Shown: in pieces, positions 45,909 to 56,926 of the stretch
Layout of the letters: each line of letters opens with the position of its first letter
Numbering within the stretch: position 1 is the stretch's first letter
From: Kondoa malvinella
Lineage: Eukaryota; Basidiomycota; Agaricostilbomycetes; Agaricostilbales; Kondoaceae
Reading direction: 5' to 3'
NCBI GenBank assembly: GCA_039545315.1
Contig: BCIM01000001.1
Span: forward strand, 916,805 to 980,804
DNA: 64,000 bases
Notes under the pieces: model-generated
Databases searched by the model: none
What the model saw: the letters and a program-made list of their open reading frames with translations, nothing else
What the model was told of the DNA's origin: nothing
Position numbers and translations under genes: made by a program

Positions 45909-46625
45909 GGCGTAAAAGCTTCTTAGGGCTTGCTAGAGGCTACTGAAGGGCGTACCACAACACAGACACGCGCTTGTGTGGACTTGAGCGGATTGAATAG
46001 ACTTTGAACGGAAGTCGAGAGCTTGTTGCAAATGTGCTACCAACGACAGCTGGACGGGTATATCGAAAGAGCGTAAAGGCTGTCGTAGCACACAATGGTA
46101 TTATAGCGAGGCCGGCGCGACAGATGGCGAGGGCTAAAGCAAAGTTGACGGTCGTGCTCTGACCCTTGACTTTCGACCGGGATGGTGATGAGGAGGCAGC
46201 ACTGTAGCGTGGCTTTAGTTGATGACTGCTACTGCTATGACGGGCCATTTATCTCGGAACCACATCATGAACTGTTCCCATCTTATTGCGTATGGCATGG
46301 TTTTAGAGAACAGCACCCAAGACAAGCTGAAGACGGCCTGCATAGACACGGAGAGTCGCTCCGCATCCACTTACAGCACTCACGAGCCCGCGCGTCGACC
46401 ACTCTTGCCAGTGTTGTTCTGCTCTTCTGCATATCTGGTAGCCAGTCTCTCCAATACAATCGAGACTCTCTGTTAGCCAGTAGGTAGTCTTGACCTCTGT
46501 CGACCTCCGCGGCATACACCATCCCGAAGCTGAGAAAGCATCAGACACAGTGACGCGCGCGCAATTGTTCAAACACCTCAACTTGGCCCATCATCTTCAA
46601 ACGGACAGTTGCCAGTATCAGCAAG
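45909..46625. other. RAS/GST divergent region with a possible small minus-strand membrane-protein gene
   Basis: About 715 nt. On the minus strand a block LLANRESRLYWRDWLPDMQK (about 46470) and a block SLSWVLFSKTMPYAIRWEQF ending VIAVAVIN (stop 46215-46217) look coding. They could join through an intron ending TCTATGCAG near 46340, but the best-looking donors (GTGAGT, GTAAGT) give the wrong phase. A further minus ORF (45940-46248; MARHSSSSHQLKPRYSAASS, then a hydrophobic stretch) overlaps it. At most one can be real. The alternative is a long RAS 5' leader. Confidence 0.35.
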
Positions 46626-47556
46626 ATGCCCGCGCCTAAAGATCTAGTGTTCTATGATATTCCCTGCAGAGAAGGTCCCGTGTCATGGTGTTCGTCCTTC
46701 ACGCATCATTCGATCACAAATGCTCATGTGCCTACAGCTCCCAACACGCTGAAAGTGGAATACGCTCTCAATTACATGAAGATTCCATTCAAGAAGGATT
46801 TCGTCTCTTACCCTGACATCGCTGAGCATCACAAGAAGTTGGGCATACAGCCTAATGACCCTGCTGCTGTCAAATTCCAATGTGCGTCTGCTCTACAAGG
46901 CACACTGAACTCGCTCATTCGATGATTAGACTCGTGTCCTGCTATTTCATATACTTTGGCTGGGCAGAAACATGCATGTCAAGATTCTAACCTCATCATG
47001 CAAGTGATCGAGAAGGAAGGTTGGGCCGAGAAATCACTACGTAGAGAAGGCAGTAAAGCTTGGGATGTAGTGGCTAATCAGTACATGGGTACTTTGTTTG
47101 GATCTTTGGTAAAGTGAGTCAATCTATCTGCATGATGGGACAAGCTGATCTGAAGCAGGATCCTATTCCCTGGTATGCCTGAGTTCTTGGATGAGCGGGG
47201 TGGAGAATACTTCTACGAGACTCGAGTAAGTCCTTCATCTGTTTCCTTCGTTTCCTCGGACTTGTTTTAAACCGAGAAAACAGTCGAAAGTGTTTGGTCC
47301 GCTCGAATCCATGGCTACCGCTTCAGATGTAGAAGTAGCCTGGGGCAGCATCGAATCAGCTCTGAAGAACATTGCCAACGTGCTCGCTGCTGAAGATGGC
47401 CCTTTCCTTTCTGGCAAAGAACCGCTTTATGCCGATTTCATTTTGGTTTCAGTCCTTCATTGCACTCGACAGATCAGGCCGGACGCTTTCCAGAGATTGT
47501 TGGATACTGCGCCAGAGATCAGGCAATTTTGGGAGGCTTGTGAACCTTGGCGCTGA
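46626..47556 (+). CDS. Glutathione S-transferase-like protein (Ure2p/GstFuA type)
   Basis: The start at 46626 gives MPAPKDLVFYDIPCREGPVS. A short intron restores WSPNTLKVEYALNYMKIPFK, the WSPNTxxxxxALN signature of fungal Ure2p-like/GstFuA transferases. DFVSYPDIAEHHKKLGIQP continues the thioredoxin fold. The all-helical C-terminal half follows over further introns (ACQDSNLIMQVIEKEGWAEK, MPEFLDERGGEYFYETR, GKEPLYADFILVSVLHCTRQ) and ends QFWEACEPWR. These enzymes use a Ser or Cys near the N-terminus to bind glutathione and often act on aryl ethers or wood extractives. Cytosolic; about four introns; about 245 residues. Confidence 0.83.
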
Positions 47557-47606
47557 GGTTTATATGCATAACATTGTAACAAGATTGAGGCCCAAGACTG
47601 AGACTA

Positions 47607-48073
47607 TCAATTCTTTCCCTTCTTGCCGCCTTTGCCTTTTGGCACTTCCTGTGTTTTCTTGTTACAATTATGGTGCTTCACACTGTGCAGATGAATACGT
47701 CAGAAATGAGATCAAAGCTGACAGACTCACTTTGCATCGGTATGGAAGTTGGCAGTCTTCTTCTTCTTCTTCATAATTATGCGAGCTTCCTTCTTGCTGG
47801 GTCCAGCCTCTGCTTTTGCATTGTGTGAAGCTTCATCTTTCACAAAAGCGAGCTGTTGCGTCGATTATCAAAGATCGCTCAAGAGCGCCAAGATGACAGA
47901 ATCAGCCTCCTTCCTCTTGCTGGGCTTCAACTCATCCGATGCAAGACCTTTCTTCAGGGCGTCCAAAACAAAGTCCTTCTCTTGCGATTCCTCCTGATTC
48001 AATTCGCCAAAGACACCATTTGTCATAGCATCAATCTCACCCTCCGAATCTTCCTCTGCAGCAGGACCTTCAG
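47607..48073 (-). CDS. Unrecognised protein, acidic then Lys-rich 3' exons
   Basis: Three exons join in phase. TEGPAAEEDSEGEIDAMTNG, then KGLASDELKPSKRKEADS, leads over a 48-nt intron to LAFVKDEASHNAKAEAGPSK, then KKEARIIMKKKKKTANFHTD. Over another intron it ends NVKHHNCNKKTQEVPKGKGG and KKGKN at 47607. Composition (acidic block, then Lys-rich tail) suggests a nucleolar or RNA-associated protein. The upstream limit (acceptor GGCGTAG at about 48074) is followed by unresolved exons; a block PYGSKPELSTADIPTER at about 48180-48230 may belong. The gene must start further upstream. Confidence 0.45.
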
Positions 48074-49044
48074 TCTACGCCAGACCCATGACTTTACTAA
48101 ATGGAGAGTATCGCCCGCTCGGGAGGAGAGGATTGCCGCAACGATCCAATCAACAGCGCTCAGTAGGTATGTCGGCAGTGGATAATTCGGGCTTCGAGCC
48201 ATATGGCTATTGCTATGAGCAATGTATAGCTGGTGCGAAGCAGCCAAGACCTGATTCCGCCAGGCTCTACTGTCGTCGAAGTGCTTGGCCAGCAGCTGCG
48301 GATGTCCGCTGATCAGGGTCATGTACCAAGCAGAGTAGGCGAGGAGACAGCTTCTTCAGACACAGCAGCTGGTTGGCATATTGGTAGAAGACCTTGCACA
48401 GGCAGATTCCGTTGACTATTTTCAGCTTGCACGCCGACGATCTCAAGTCCAAGTTTCTCGCTCGCTGCTGCACGACCTGCTCGACCTCGTATATCACACC
48501 CAAGGCCGCAAGACCCGATTCGACTTCTTGCAATCAAACACCTGCTTTGCGAACGCGATGTGTAGTCTTCGACGCAACCTATTTTAACAGCGCTCGTGGC
48601 CTTCTCTTGCCTTCTCTAGCTGTTGTCTTTTTGAATGATCACACGATCGACGTGGTTGGCAATCACAGAAAGGCCTCTCGAGTTAACTCGAGCGCGTGCA
48701 AGACAGCTTGAAATCTTCGAGGCACGCCCATACTGCTGCGCAGGAAGCGAACAAGTCCCAACTCAGCTGCTCGAGGCGAGCGTAGGGCTACTACCTCAGT
48801 GCTGCACTGCTGCAAGGAATCAAACGCTTAAACGCAGCATGGATTTCGTCGGTCCCTGCCAGTGATACTATTACTGGCTGCTGCTCTGTTCGCTTGTACT
48901 GTACTATACAATTAGCCTCGAGCCTTGTGGCTCCCTTCGTAATCGACAGCCCCTGTTCTTTGACCTCCCGTCGAGACCTGTCTTCTATGCGCTTCTCGTG
49001 CCATACGCTTTCGTCTTTTCTCTTTTCGCTGCGTTTCATGAACG
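48074..49044. other. Unresolved region: probable 5' exons of the Lys-rich gene plus promoter of glycosyltransferase copy 1
   Basis: Minus-strand blocks such as YEVEQVVQQRARNLDLRSSA (about 48440), MTLISGHPQLLAKHFDDSRA (about 48310) and MGVPRRFQAVLHALELTREA (about 48740) are open and partly protein-like. I could not connect them with consistent phase. The last 150 nt before 49045 are pyrimidine-rich, as expected before the plus-strand start. Confidence 0.35.
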
Positions 49045-50926
49045 ATGACTCGCGGAGACTATGCTCCTGTTGAAGAGGGCACTCTGCCCATCACCAGCAA
49101 AAGACAGCGCAGCGGTTCGATATCTGGCAAGAGAAAACGTGGCTCGCGCTGCCTTTATCTCGTGGCCAGTGTAGCGTCTATTACTCTGCTTATCTTCATC
49201 TCTGGTCCTGCTGCACAATACACCAGACTTGTTCGACAGTCTGCTGATCAGTTGTCTTGTGGGCAAGCTCGCTGTCGATTTCTCTTGGTGACTGCAGTCT
49301 CGGAAGGCGAGAGCAAGGTATGTATCGATTGTTGGCCTATCGATGTCTCTGATCTGGCTTCAGGCGATTGTTCACGTAGGAAACCATAAAGTGAGGCATA
49401 CTCGCACTGATGATGAGGACAGCTGTCGCAAATAGCGCGACTGGCCAAAGAGCTGAACCGAACGCTGGTGCTTCCCAATGTACACCTTGGCCGATTGAAT
49501 GCCTGCTTTTCGACCCCGTGGTCAGCCTATTACGATCTAGAATGGTATCAGCAGCAATTTGGCATAAGGGCGATCACATTCTCTCAGTATCAATCTTGGG
49601 TCTCTGCGCAGTCACATCAGCCTACCGCTGCTTATTTACTAGCTTCAGCCCAGCGGACAACAGATGGGACAATTGCCCGAGGCGGTACTACAAACAAGAA
49701 GCTACTGAAGTCAACGTGCGACGCAAACGCTCCATTAGACTACTCCTTCTTCCCTGATATCGTCAAGATGACCTCGCCAGAAGGCTACGATTCAGCGAAT
49801 ACCCCAGCGGACTTTGGAGGACGTCTGCTCGGCAGTCTGCCTGCTTTCCTTCACGCGGTCGACGCGAATGGATCGATGATAGAACCGGATGTAGTCTCTT
49901 TGGTACGCCAGAGTCGACAATTTGCTATGCGAGCTAATCTTTGCAGTCAGGAATGGCATTTTAAGCTACCACTCTGGCCGTTCCGTTCGTTACAATGTCC
50001 CTCGTTCGATTATGGAGAGAAGCTCATCTATGCAGCAGCTGGAACAGAGTCCATCCTTGTTGGAGCATTCCCAGTCCGATACAGTGCAAGATTGCGAGCT
50101 AGCTCCGATGAGTTGGCCAGAGGGATGTTTCCATACATTGCTGTACAGTGAGTGGATCTGCAAGTCTCTAGCAGATGGATTGAAGTACTGCTAGCTGGCG
50201 GATGGAAACAGGTATGTATACTCAAAATCCGATCGACTACGACTTACCTGCCCTCGACAGCGGATCCACAATACTTTCTCGAATGCGCAAAATCCCTTCA
50301 TTCAATGATCTCAAACCTTACCGAGCAGTACGCGGACATCCGCAATGTCTTTCTCCTGACGGACTATCCCATCGAGTAAGCGTGACCGACGACCTTTGGC
50401 ATCCACTGATTTATATTTGACGTACAGGGATGAGTCGCAACAGCACTCTTATACCTTCACGGGTATTACAGATGTACATCGAGAAGCGGTGCGGTATTTC
50501 GTTGACAACTTCAGCACAGCAACAAACGGAGCAACGCTTCGGACACTGGCTGGCATTCTACCTAGTCAGTGCTCCAATTTCCGTCTCTACCCTTCCTCAT
50601 ACGAGCTTCAGACATGCGAGACTTCACAACGGATCAAGAATTGCCATTGCACGACATAGATCCAGGACTCAGTGGCATGCTAGATCGATCCCTAGCCAGT
50701 AAAGGGCAGATGTTATTAGCTGGAAGCCCTCGAGTGTGCGCTCGATACTCGTGAGTGGGACTTGCGTGATGCTTTCCTCAACTCAGCGCAGAGTCACGAT
50801 TACAGAAGCATGACTGCTCAGATCGTCGAAGACAGAAGGCGCCGAATAGCAGAAGACGATGGGTCCCTATGGAACGATGTCGATTATTTTGTAAATCCCC
50901 AGCGGAAGAGTACAATCATGTATTGA
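49045..50926 (+). CDS. Type II membrane glycosyltransferase, O-fucosyltransferase-like, copy 1
   Basis: The start at 49045 gives a polar cytosolic head (MTRGDYAPVEEGTLPITSKR), a basic patch and one membrane anchor (CLYLVASVASITLLIFIS). It continues in the Golgi-lumen orientation. Conserved blocks are CGQARCRFLLVTAVSEGESK, IARLAKELNRTLVLPNVHLG, then STPWSAYYDLEWYQQQFGI, a long central part, FLLTDYPIE, DVHREAVRYFVDNF, and a C-terminal ASKGQMLLAGSPRVCARYSS. The RLAxxLNRTLVLPNV and xTDYPxE motifs are those of a fungal family annotated as GDP-fucose O-fucosyltransferase-like; the donor sugar is unproven. The gene ends at 50926 with about six introns. Copy 2 at 55037-56926 has the same intron plan. 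Confidence 0.65.
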
Positions 50927-51167
50927 GCTATGGTCAAAGAGGCATCAAGTTGTCGATGAGTTGACTCGGGTCTCTTTTGTGAACACATGTTCATCCAGCA
51001 GTCTCTCCCTTCTCGCACGTTGACATTCATGCTTTGATCTGCAGTTATCGTCTTCCACTTTCCACTTTGCACTGATGAATTGCAATGCGAACCCAAAACA
51101 AATGACACGTAGACCTGCATGTAAACCCAACAAGAACAAGAACAAAATGACCCAAGACTTTCTGGTC

Positions 51168-52595
51168 TCAATACCGAGAATCAACTGCTACGTAGTCTGG
51201 ATTGAAAGAAACTTTATCGGCAAAGGACGAGATGCATTGCCTGTGAAGAAACAGATGAGGTTCCAAAACCAAGTGATGCAGCGCCACAAACGTAGAAGCT
51301 ACAGCCTTTGTCGGGCATTTTGTTGCGTAACCATATTTAGTACGCCCGTACACTGGATCGTAGTACTCAGCGATGTTGCCGGTGACCAGATCGTACGTGC
51401 AGGCCTGTTGTGGGACCGAACAAGGAGGATTGGGATAGAAACCGCATCTGACATTGTCGGCGTAACCAACGTATTGACAGGAGAGAATTCGCATCGAAAG
51501 CGGTTGGGTGCTAGAGACGCTTCTGTATATGCTTATCGACCCAACGGTGCGAGCGTCGTATCCATCAAGCGGGGCGGGACAAGCCTACGAATGTCCGCTT
51601 CATCAGCACAGCACTGTAGGATGTAGCAAAGTATCGTACCACGTAACAGGCACTTCCTTTGGTTTCCTGCGCAACTGCTACCATGTTTGGACAGACCAGT
51701 CTGGGCTGGTTTGGTCCAGGGACTGGCTGAGCAAGAAGGACGCCAGTATTGCGGTAATAGACGCAATATTGAACCAGTCCCTAAGAAACGTGGCTGTCAG
51801 CAGTGAGTCTAAACATTGGTCCGCTACAACTTACCGTTGCGTCTCCATTTTTGGTGTATGCACATTGTTTGGTGGATGAGGTCAGGTCTGACCGCACTAT
51901 CATGTAGAATTAGCCAATCCTAACAAGCGCAATGATATGGACTGACGATAGAAACCATCAATGTAGGGGCACTTCGAATCAGACGTCAGCGTGTATATCC
52001 TAGCGGAAAAGCAATGTAAATCACATCTTGGAAGGGCGTGAGTGCAGAAACACATGTGGTAACTTTTGTAACCGAATCCGTGCTCTTGATGAATCCGCCA
52101 TTACAGACTGTAAACTTTTGATCAGACACCATCAGACGCCTCATTACTTAGACACTCACCGAAACCACATGCTCCAGCAGTCGTACACACGCTGACTGAA
52201 TTCGCTGGCGGTGCAGGGCAATTCGAGGCCACGGAGCATTGCACACAAGCCGTCGAAGCAGCATTCAGCACTTGAGGTGTTGGACATTCGCAAGCCGTCT
52301 TGTCCGAATTCAAAGTCGATGTAGCAGGGCATTGAAAGACGCATAGACCTTCTTGGCAAGTCGCTCTAGCTGCTGTTGGTAATTTCGTGCAATCGGACGC
52401 GACTGTGCAAAACCCTGGCGAGATGGTGCTTTGACGTGCTGTGAGACGTGCACTTGCTTGACGACGAATAAGATCGGCTTTAGTTACTTGGCGCTTTTGA
52501 AAGAATTGGGCATAAGTGGACAACCTATCGCCTTGAGGTGCAGCTTGGGCGGGAAAGCAAGAAAGCAAAGCAAGAGCTAGAGCTGCGAAAAGCAT
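51168..52595 (-). CDS. Cysteine-rich secreted protein with repeated Cys modules
   Basis: The start at 52595 gives signal peptide MLFAALALALLSCFPAQA and a Kex2-like region with several dibasic or RR/KR sites. FCTVASDCTKLPTAARATCQ, EGLCVFQCPATSTLNSDKTA and CVQCSVASNCPAPP follow, a series of short CxxxxxC modules. Introns join NGGFIKSTDSVTKVTTC, then SKCPYIDGFYRQ, NGDAT, GLVQYCVYYRNTGVLLAQPV, NMVAVAQETKGSACYV, ACPAPLDGYDARTVGS and CQYVGYADNVRCGFYPNPPC. The end at 51168 is the reading-frame stop, but a final intron could move it. It is probably a secreted wall or adhesion/effector-type protein; I do not recognise the family. The plus-strand ORF at 51075-51626 is its shadow. Confidence 0.55.
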
Positions 52596-52870
52596 TTTGT
52601 AGTGGTTGTAGGAATAGAAGCAGAGAAAAGGCAGTAGTGGGCTTGAGCAGGATCAGGGGCTGCCTGATGCTGACAATCCAGAGTCAATTCTTATCGGAAA
52701 ATAAGCATGGCCGAGAGACAGATCGCGATGGCAATAGTGTAACGACGGGCCAAGTGCAAGCGCGTCGTTGGAGCATACCGCAGAATGGCTAACGCAAGTA
52801 ACAGACTGCATGGGAACGAGAGGTGCAGAAGGACGCGACCGTCCCAGATGACAGCACAGATCTTTGAAGA

Positions 52871-52897
52871 CAGTGATAACAGTGATAACAGTGATTT
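52871..52897. repeat. 9-bp tandem repeat, three units
   Basis: CAGTGATAA occurs at 52871-52879 and 52880-52888, with a third unit CAGTGATTT at 52889-52897 that has two changes. A local slippage product in non-coding DNA. Confidence 0.85.
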
Positions 52898-52974
52898 AGG
52901 TGCAACCCGGTACAGAACGCGGAGAATAGCAAAGAGGATGGTTCGACGTGGAACGACCGTTGCTGATGGTGTCT

Positions 52975-53260
52975 TTGAGTCACATCGAAAGTCTCCGACT
53001 TCGTTTCTGACTACCACCTAATACCCTTGCGATATTGAGCTGTCTTGATCGCTCATCTATGTGATAACATGCTCCATCGGTCTTGGGCAGATGTTTGGCA
53101 GGAGGAGAACCTCGACGTCGCATTGATCCGCGCATGACTTCGTCGTTGCATGGAATGATTGGCGGCGAGCAATAATGCAAGGATAGGAAAGAACTGCCGT
53201 GAGGACTGCCCTGCTGTATCTGGTACACGCCCTGAGGGCAGAGCCCATCTATTGATCTTG
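52975..53260 (+). repeat. Diverged duplicate segment, copy A (upstream of HELGH gene)
   Basis: Shares ordered blocks with 54655-54930: AAGTCTCCGA, AATACCCTTGCGATA, GCTCATCTATG, GCATGACTTCGT, GTTGCATGGA, TACACGCCCTG and CATCTATTG, all in the same order, orientation and close spacing. Confidence 0.75.
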
Positions 53261-53292
53261 AACCCTTTTCTCTTTTGCCCTTATCGACCGAC

Positions 53293-54522
53293 ATGATGGA
53301 ACAATTTCTGCTCAGCAAACGTCCTACTACTGTACGGGACGCTACAGGATGTGTCCTCGGCAGCTTTGATACGATCCTTCCTGCCATGCTGTAATGTGTC
53401 TTTCATGTCTTGTTGAAGCTCGAGAACGACACGAATGCTGAATTGCTCATGGCATTCCGGCCTCTTTGGGATAATCTCAAGACTCCAGAAGCAGAGTACA
53501 AGCTGTTCAGTCCGGAGAGGAAAGCTGGTGTTCTTCACTCGGTCGGGACAGAAATGAAGGCGCTAGCCGCATCAGCTTCTGTCGAGCTGACAGAAGAGAA
53601 GAAGGATCCTCTATTCGGCTTCGTCAAGAATGACCACCCAGAGTGGGAACATACCATATCTATTACGACATTTCATCTTGAACTACTGGCCAAATTGGGA
53701 AAGCTGGACCCTGGACTTGGCGGAATGAGCCCTGCTCAGCAGCGCGCACAGCAAGAGCATGTCCTGCTGCATCTCTTTATTGTCCTTTTGCACGAGCTAG
53801 GGCACCTATTTGCTCGAGCTGTAGTTCACTTTGGCGCTGTCCTTACCAATACTGATCATGCTGTCAGATGCACCCAAGCTATTTCACGCCAGAAGGTCAA
53901 AGAGAGCGAAGAGGTTCCCGAACAGAAGGTATTCTGCTTGGACAGGCGGGTGAAATTGTGGTAGAAGCCTTGTGCGGTGGGCTAGTAACGCTGTCCGACC
54001 ATTCTGGTAAGTCGTGATACCAGTGGATTGCTCTATATCTGGGCTGACCTTCATTCTTAAATCTAGAACATCCAGCTATCGGCACACGCCATACTACAAG
54101 ACCAGAAAGTAGTCACAGATCTACGAGTCAAGCAATTGCTCGAGGAATTTCTGCTATCTGCGAACGAGCCTTCTGCCTTTGGTCTCTTGCCGCCCATGCT
54201 GAAAGGACAGGACCTTCTACCGCTCTACTCCCAAGTATTGCAGAAGAACATAAAACAGACCAGTCATCTCGCCTCTTTCCCCTTCTCTTACGCCGATCTG
54301 TCGGATTACATGCCTGGCAGCTCACCTACCGAGAATGCTGAGGACAGCAATGGTATCAATCGTTCATCACTTCGAGACCAACGACAAGAAACCTCTACCG
54401 ATTCAGACGCGGCTTCGACTCTACGACCAAGACTATCAGATCACGGCGAGGTAGATGTAGCTGAAGGAGTGGATTGGAGCACGATTGCTATACGGCCTAC
54501 TGGTTTTTGCGTTGATTACTAG
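53293..54522 (+). CDS. Predicted HELGH zinc-metallopeptidase-like protein
   Basis: The start at 53293 gives MMEQFLLSKRPTTVRDATGC. A 67-nt intron joins LENDTNAELLMAFRPLWDNL. The core VLLHLFIVLLHELGHLFARA has the HExxH zinc motif (HELGH at 53791-53805). A 33-nt intron then joins VVHFGA to MHPSYFTPEGQ, then GILLGQAGEIVVEALCGGL, where a Glu in a Gly/Glu helix could be the third ligand. After an 80-nt intron the tail NIQLSAHAILQDQKVVTDLR, then SANEPSAFGLLPPMLKGQDL, is followed by a Ser/Asp-rich end. No signal peptide, so probably intracellular. About 330 residues. The family is not recognised; the HELGH call is from motif and context only. A hydrophobic run before HELGH is normal for buried zinc helices. 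Confidence 0.55.
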
Positions 54523-55036
54523 CTGCCTTCTGTCCTATTGCACAAGTAGCTTTGATTTGATGCGAAAGCAGTCGCGATTGCAGCTGTTCAGTCTTATTGT
54601 GCATCTTTTACGTTTCAGCGTATTCTGGCTATCAAACAACTTGGTCACCCATGCCCATGTCGAGTCAAAAGTCTCCGAAATCTTCTCTGATGTTCACCAA
54701 TACCCTTGCGATAACGAGCCGCCTTAGATGCTCATCTATGCGAAGCCATGCTCTTTCGACTGATACCAGTGGTCGTCGCAGAGGGACGTTCCGGCAACGC
54801 AACAATTTGTGCATGACTTCGTTGCATGGAAAATAATTGGTGTACGGTCAGTGATGCAAGAGACGTGTCGTGAGAGCTGCTTCACTGTATCATTGATACA
54901 CGCCCTGGGAGCAGAGCAAGCTTGGTCATCTATTGCATTTAGTGTGGACTCGACCAGAAATCTTGGACCCCCTTAGGCATGCGTTCGTGCCCTGTGCTCT
55001 TTCCTCGCAGCAATACTCTTTGTTCTGCACAGCGAC
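54523..55036. promoter_or_regulatory. Upstream region of glycosyltransferase copy 2
   Basis: About 510 nt. It holds copy B of the duplicated segment (54655-54930) and a pyrimidine-rich stretch just before the ATG at 55037. Confidence 0.45.
54655..54930 (+). repeat. Diverged duplicate segment, copy B (upstream of glycosyltransferase copy 2)
   Basis: Counterpart of 52975-53260; see the ordered shared blocks listed there. Identity looks moderate, with small insertions (e.g. near 54760-54800). Confidence 0.75.
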
Positions 55037-56926
55037 ATGCCATTCACAAAGTACAAGCTCATCGGCGAGATCTCGCTGCCGTCTTCCCCTGTTGCAAACG
55101 AGCATGCATTCGTCTCAGAAAAACCACAGCCAAAGTCTCTCGCTTGTTATTACTTCTTTGCATCAGGTCTACTAGGTATTATCTTGCTCTCGTACTTCAG
55201 CAGCCCTCTTGTGCATACTTTGCACCCGCAACAATCTCTTGTTCAACAACTGTGTGGTCAAGACGCCTGTCGCTTCTTACTTGTGTCGGCTATCGGAGAA
55301 GGCGACAGAGTAAGGTATGTCCAATGCTCTCTGTCTGTAGCTAGCTGACTCCTGTCGAATCAGGCCATTGTTCATGTGCGCGAGGTACAATTTGCCTGGA
55401 GATCAACCTGACCGAACCGACAGCTCTCACAAACCGCACGCCTAGCCAAAGAGCTCAACAGAACACTGGTGCTGCCAAATGTACATCTCGGTCTACTTCA
55501 CGTCTGCTATACCACGCCTTGGTCAGCTTATTACGATATCGATTGGTACGAAGAAAAGTTTGGAGTGCACGCAGTGACCTTTGATCAATACGCAACTTGG
55601 ATAGCAGCACAAGAAATTCAACCCACTGGTGCCTATGTCCTCGCCGCGAAAGAACGCGCAGACAACGGCACGATTGCCAAAACTTTCGTCATCAACTCAA
55701 GCACTCTGGAATCTGCTTGCGATAACAAGGCGCCTTTGGACTACTCTCTTTTCCCGGATGAGATTGAGATGAAACCGCCTCGTGGCTATGATCACGATGA
55801 AGAGCTTGCCGAGGAATTTGGACATCGCTTGCTCAAAGAGTTGCCTGCTTTTGTGCAGCATATGGATGATTCAGGACTCATGGTGGAGCCAGACGTGATC
55901 TCAATAGTAAGGACGCTCCTACAGCAATTCAAGTCATACCTTGATATTGCATCGTACAGGAATGGCATTTCGCTCTTCCTCTCTGGCCTTTCCGTTCGCT
56001 TTCGGTTTATCAGTGCTCAATCCTAAGCTTATTGTTATCGTTGCAGCTGATTCGGATTCGCTCGCGGTTGGCGCTTATCCAGTTCGGTACAGCTTAAAGC
56101 TTCAACAACAGACGGACGACCTGTTTAGCAAATTATATCCATACATTGCTGTCCAGTAAGTCTAGCTTGGTGACACAACGAAGAAGCTGACGACTCGCAG
56201 TTGGCGGATGGAGACAGGTTCCTGTACAATTCGAACCGGTGACAATAGCTAACATCCGTCTCAGCGGATCCCAAATACTTTATGGACTGCGCTCGATCAT
56301 TACACGAAGTTATCGCCAATATCAGCTCCCAGCACGGTGATGTTCGAAATGTTTTTCTGCTGACCGACTATCCCATTGAGTATGTTCCCCTTCACCTTTC
56401 GCTGGAGTATTATTGACATCAAGACCCAGAGATGAATCACAGAGGCACTCACCGACCTTTACCGACATCACTGACGTGCATCGCGAAGCGGTCAAATACT
56501 TTGTCGATAATCTCGGACCAGCTACTAATGGGGTCAAGCTGAATACTCTTGCTGGCCTACTTCCTAGTCAGTAACCTCCTTCTACTCGTGATTCTAGCTA
56601 AGCCCTTTACAGCGATGCACGATCTTACGTCTGACCGAGAACTACCTTTGCACGAAATCGACCTCGGGCTGCTTGGTATGCTTGACAGATCAATCGCAAG
56701 TAAAGGACAAGTCTTCCTCGCCGGTAGTCCAAGAGTCTGTGCAAGATACTCGTGCGTAGGATATCGCTATGCTATTTCGCCTACTTAGAGTGCTTTCTCT
56801 TGCAGAAGCATGACTGCTCAAATTGTTGATGGCCGAAGACAACAGATGTCAGAGCACGATGAAACCATCTGGAACGATGTTGGGTACTTTGTCACCCCTC
56901 AACGTAAGAGCAGCATCACCTATTGA
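55037..56926 (+). CDS. Type II membrane glycosyltransferase, O-fucosyltransferase-like, copy 2
   Basis: The start at 55037 (MPFTKYKLIGEISLPSSPVA) gives a cytosolic head and one anchor (YYFFASGLLGIILLSYFSS). Lumenal blocks repeat those of copy 1: CGQDACRFLLVSAIGEGDR, ARLAKELNRTLVLPNVHLG, TPWSAYYDIDWYEEKFGVHA, CDNKAPLDYSLFPDEIEM, FLLTDYPIE, TDVHREAVKYFVDNLGPATN and ASKGQVFLAGSPRVCARYS. The end QRKSSITY at 56926 parallels QRKSTIMY of copy 1. Roughly 60% of residues agree by eye, with the same order of introns, so the pair arose by duplication of the whole gene. Conserved Cys and Tyr suggest both fold. Sugar donor and acceptor are unknown. Confidence 0.65.

Larger units (their letters stand above)
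52596..53292. other. Divergent region between Cys-rich gene and HELGH gene; contains repeats
   Basis: About 700 nt. It includes a 9-bp tandem repeat at 52871-52897 and, at its right end, the first of two diverged copies of a promoter-like segment. A minus-strand ORF at 52691-53017 has hydrophobic runs but no Met-signal logic and runs through the repeat. Confidence 0.4.

Noticed and set aside
51075..51626. Plus-strand ORF of 183 codons
   Set aside because: Antisense to the Cys-rich gene exons, which carry conserved Cys and splice sites; the plus frame has no features.
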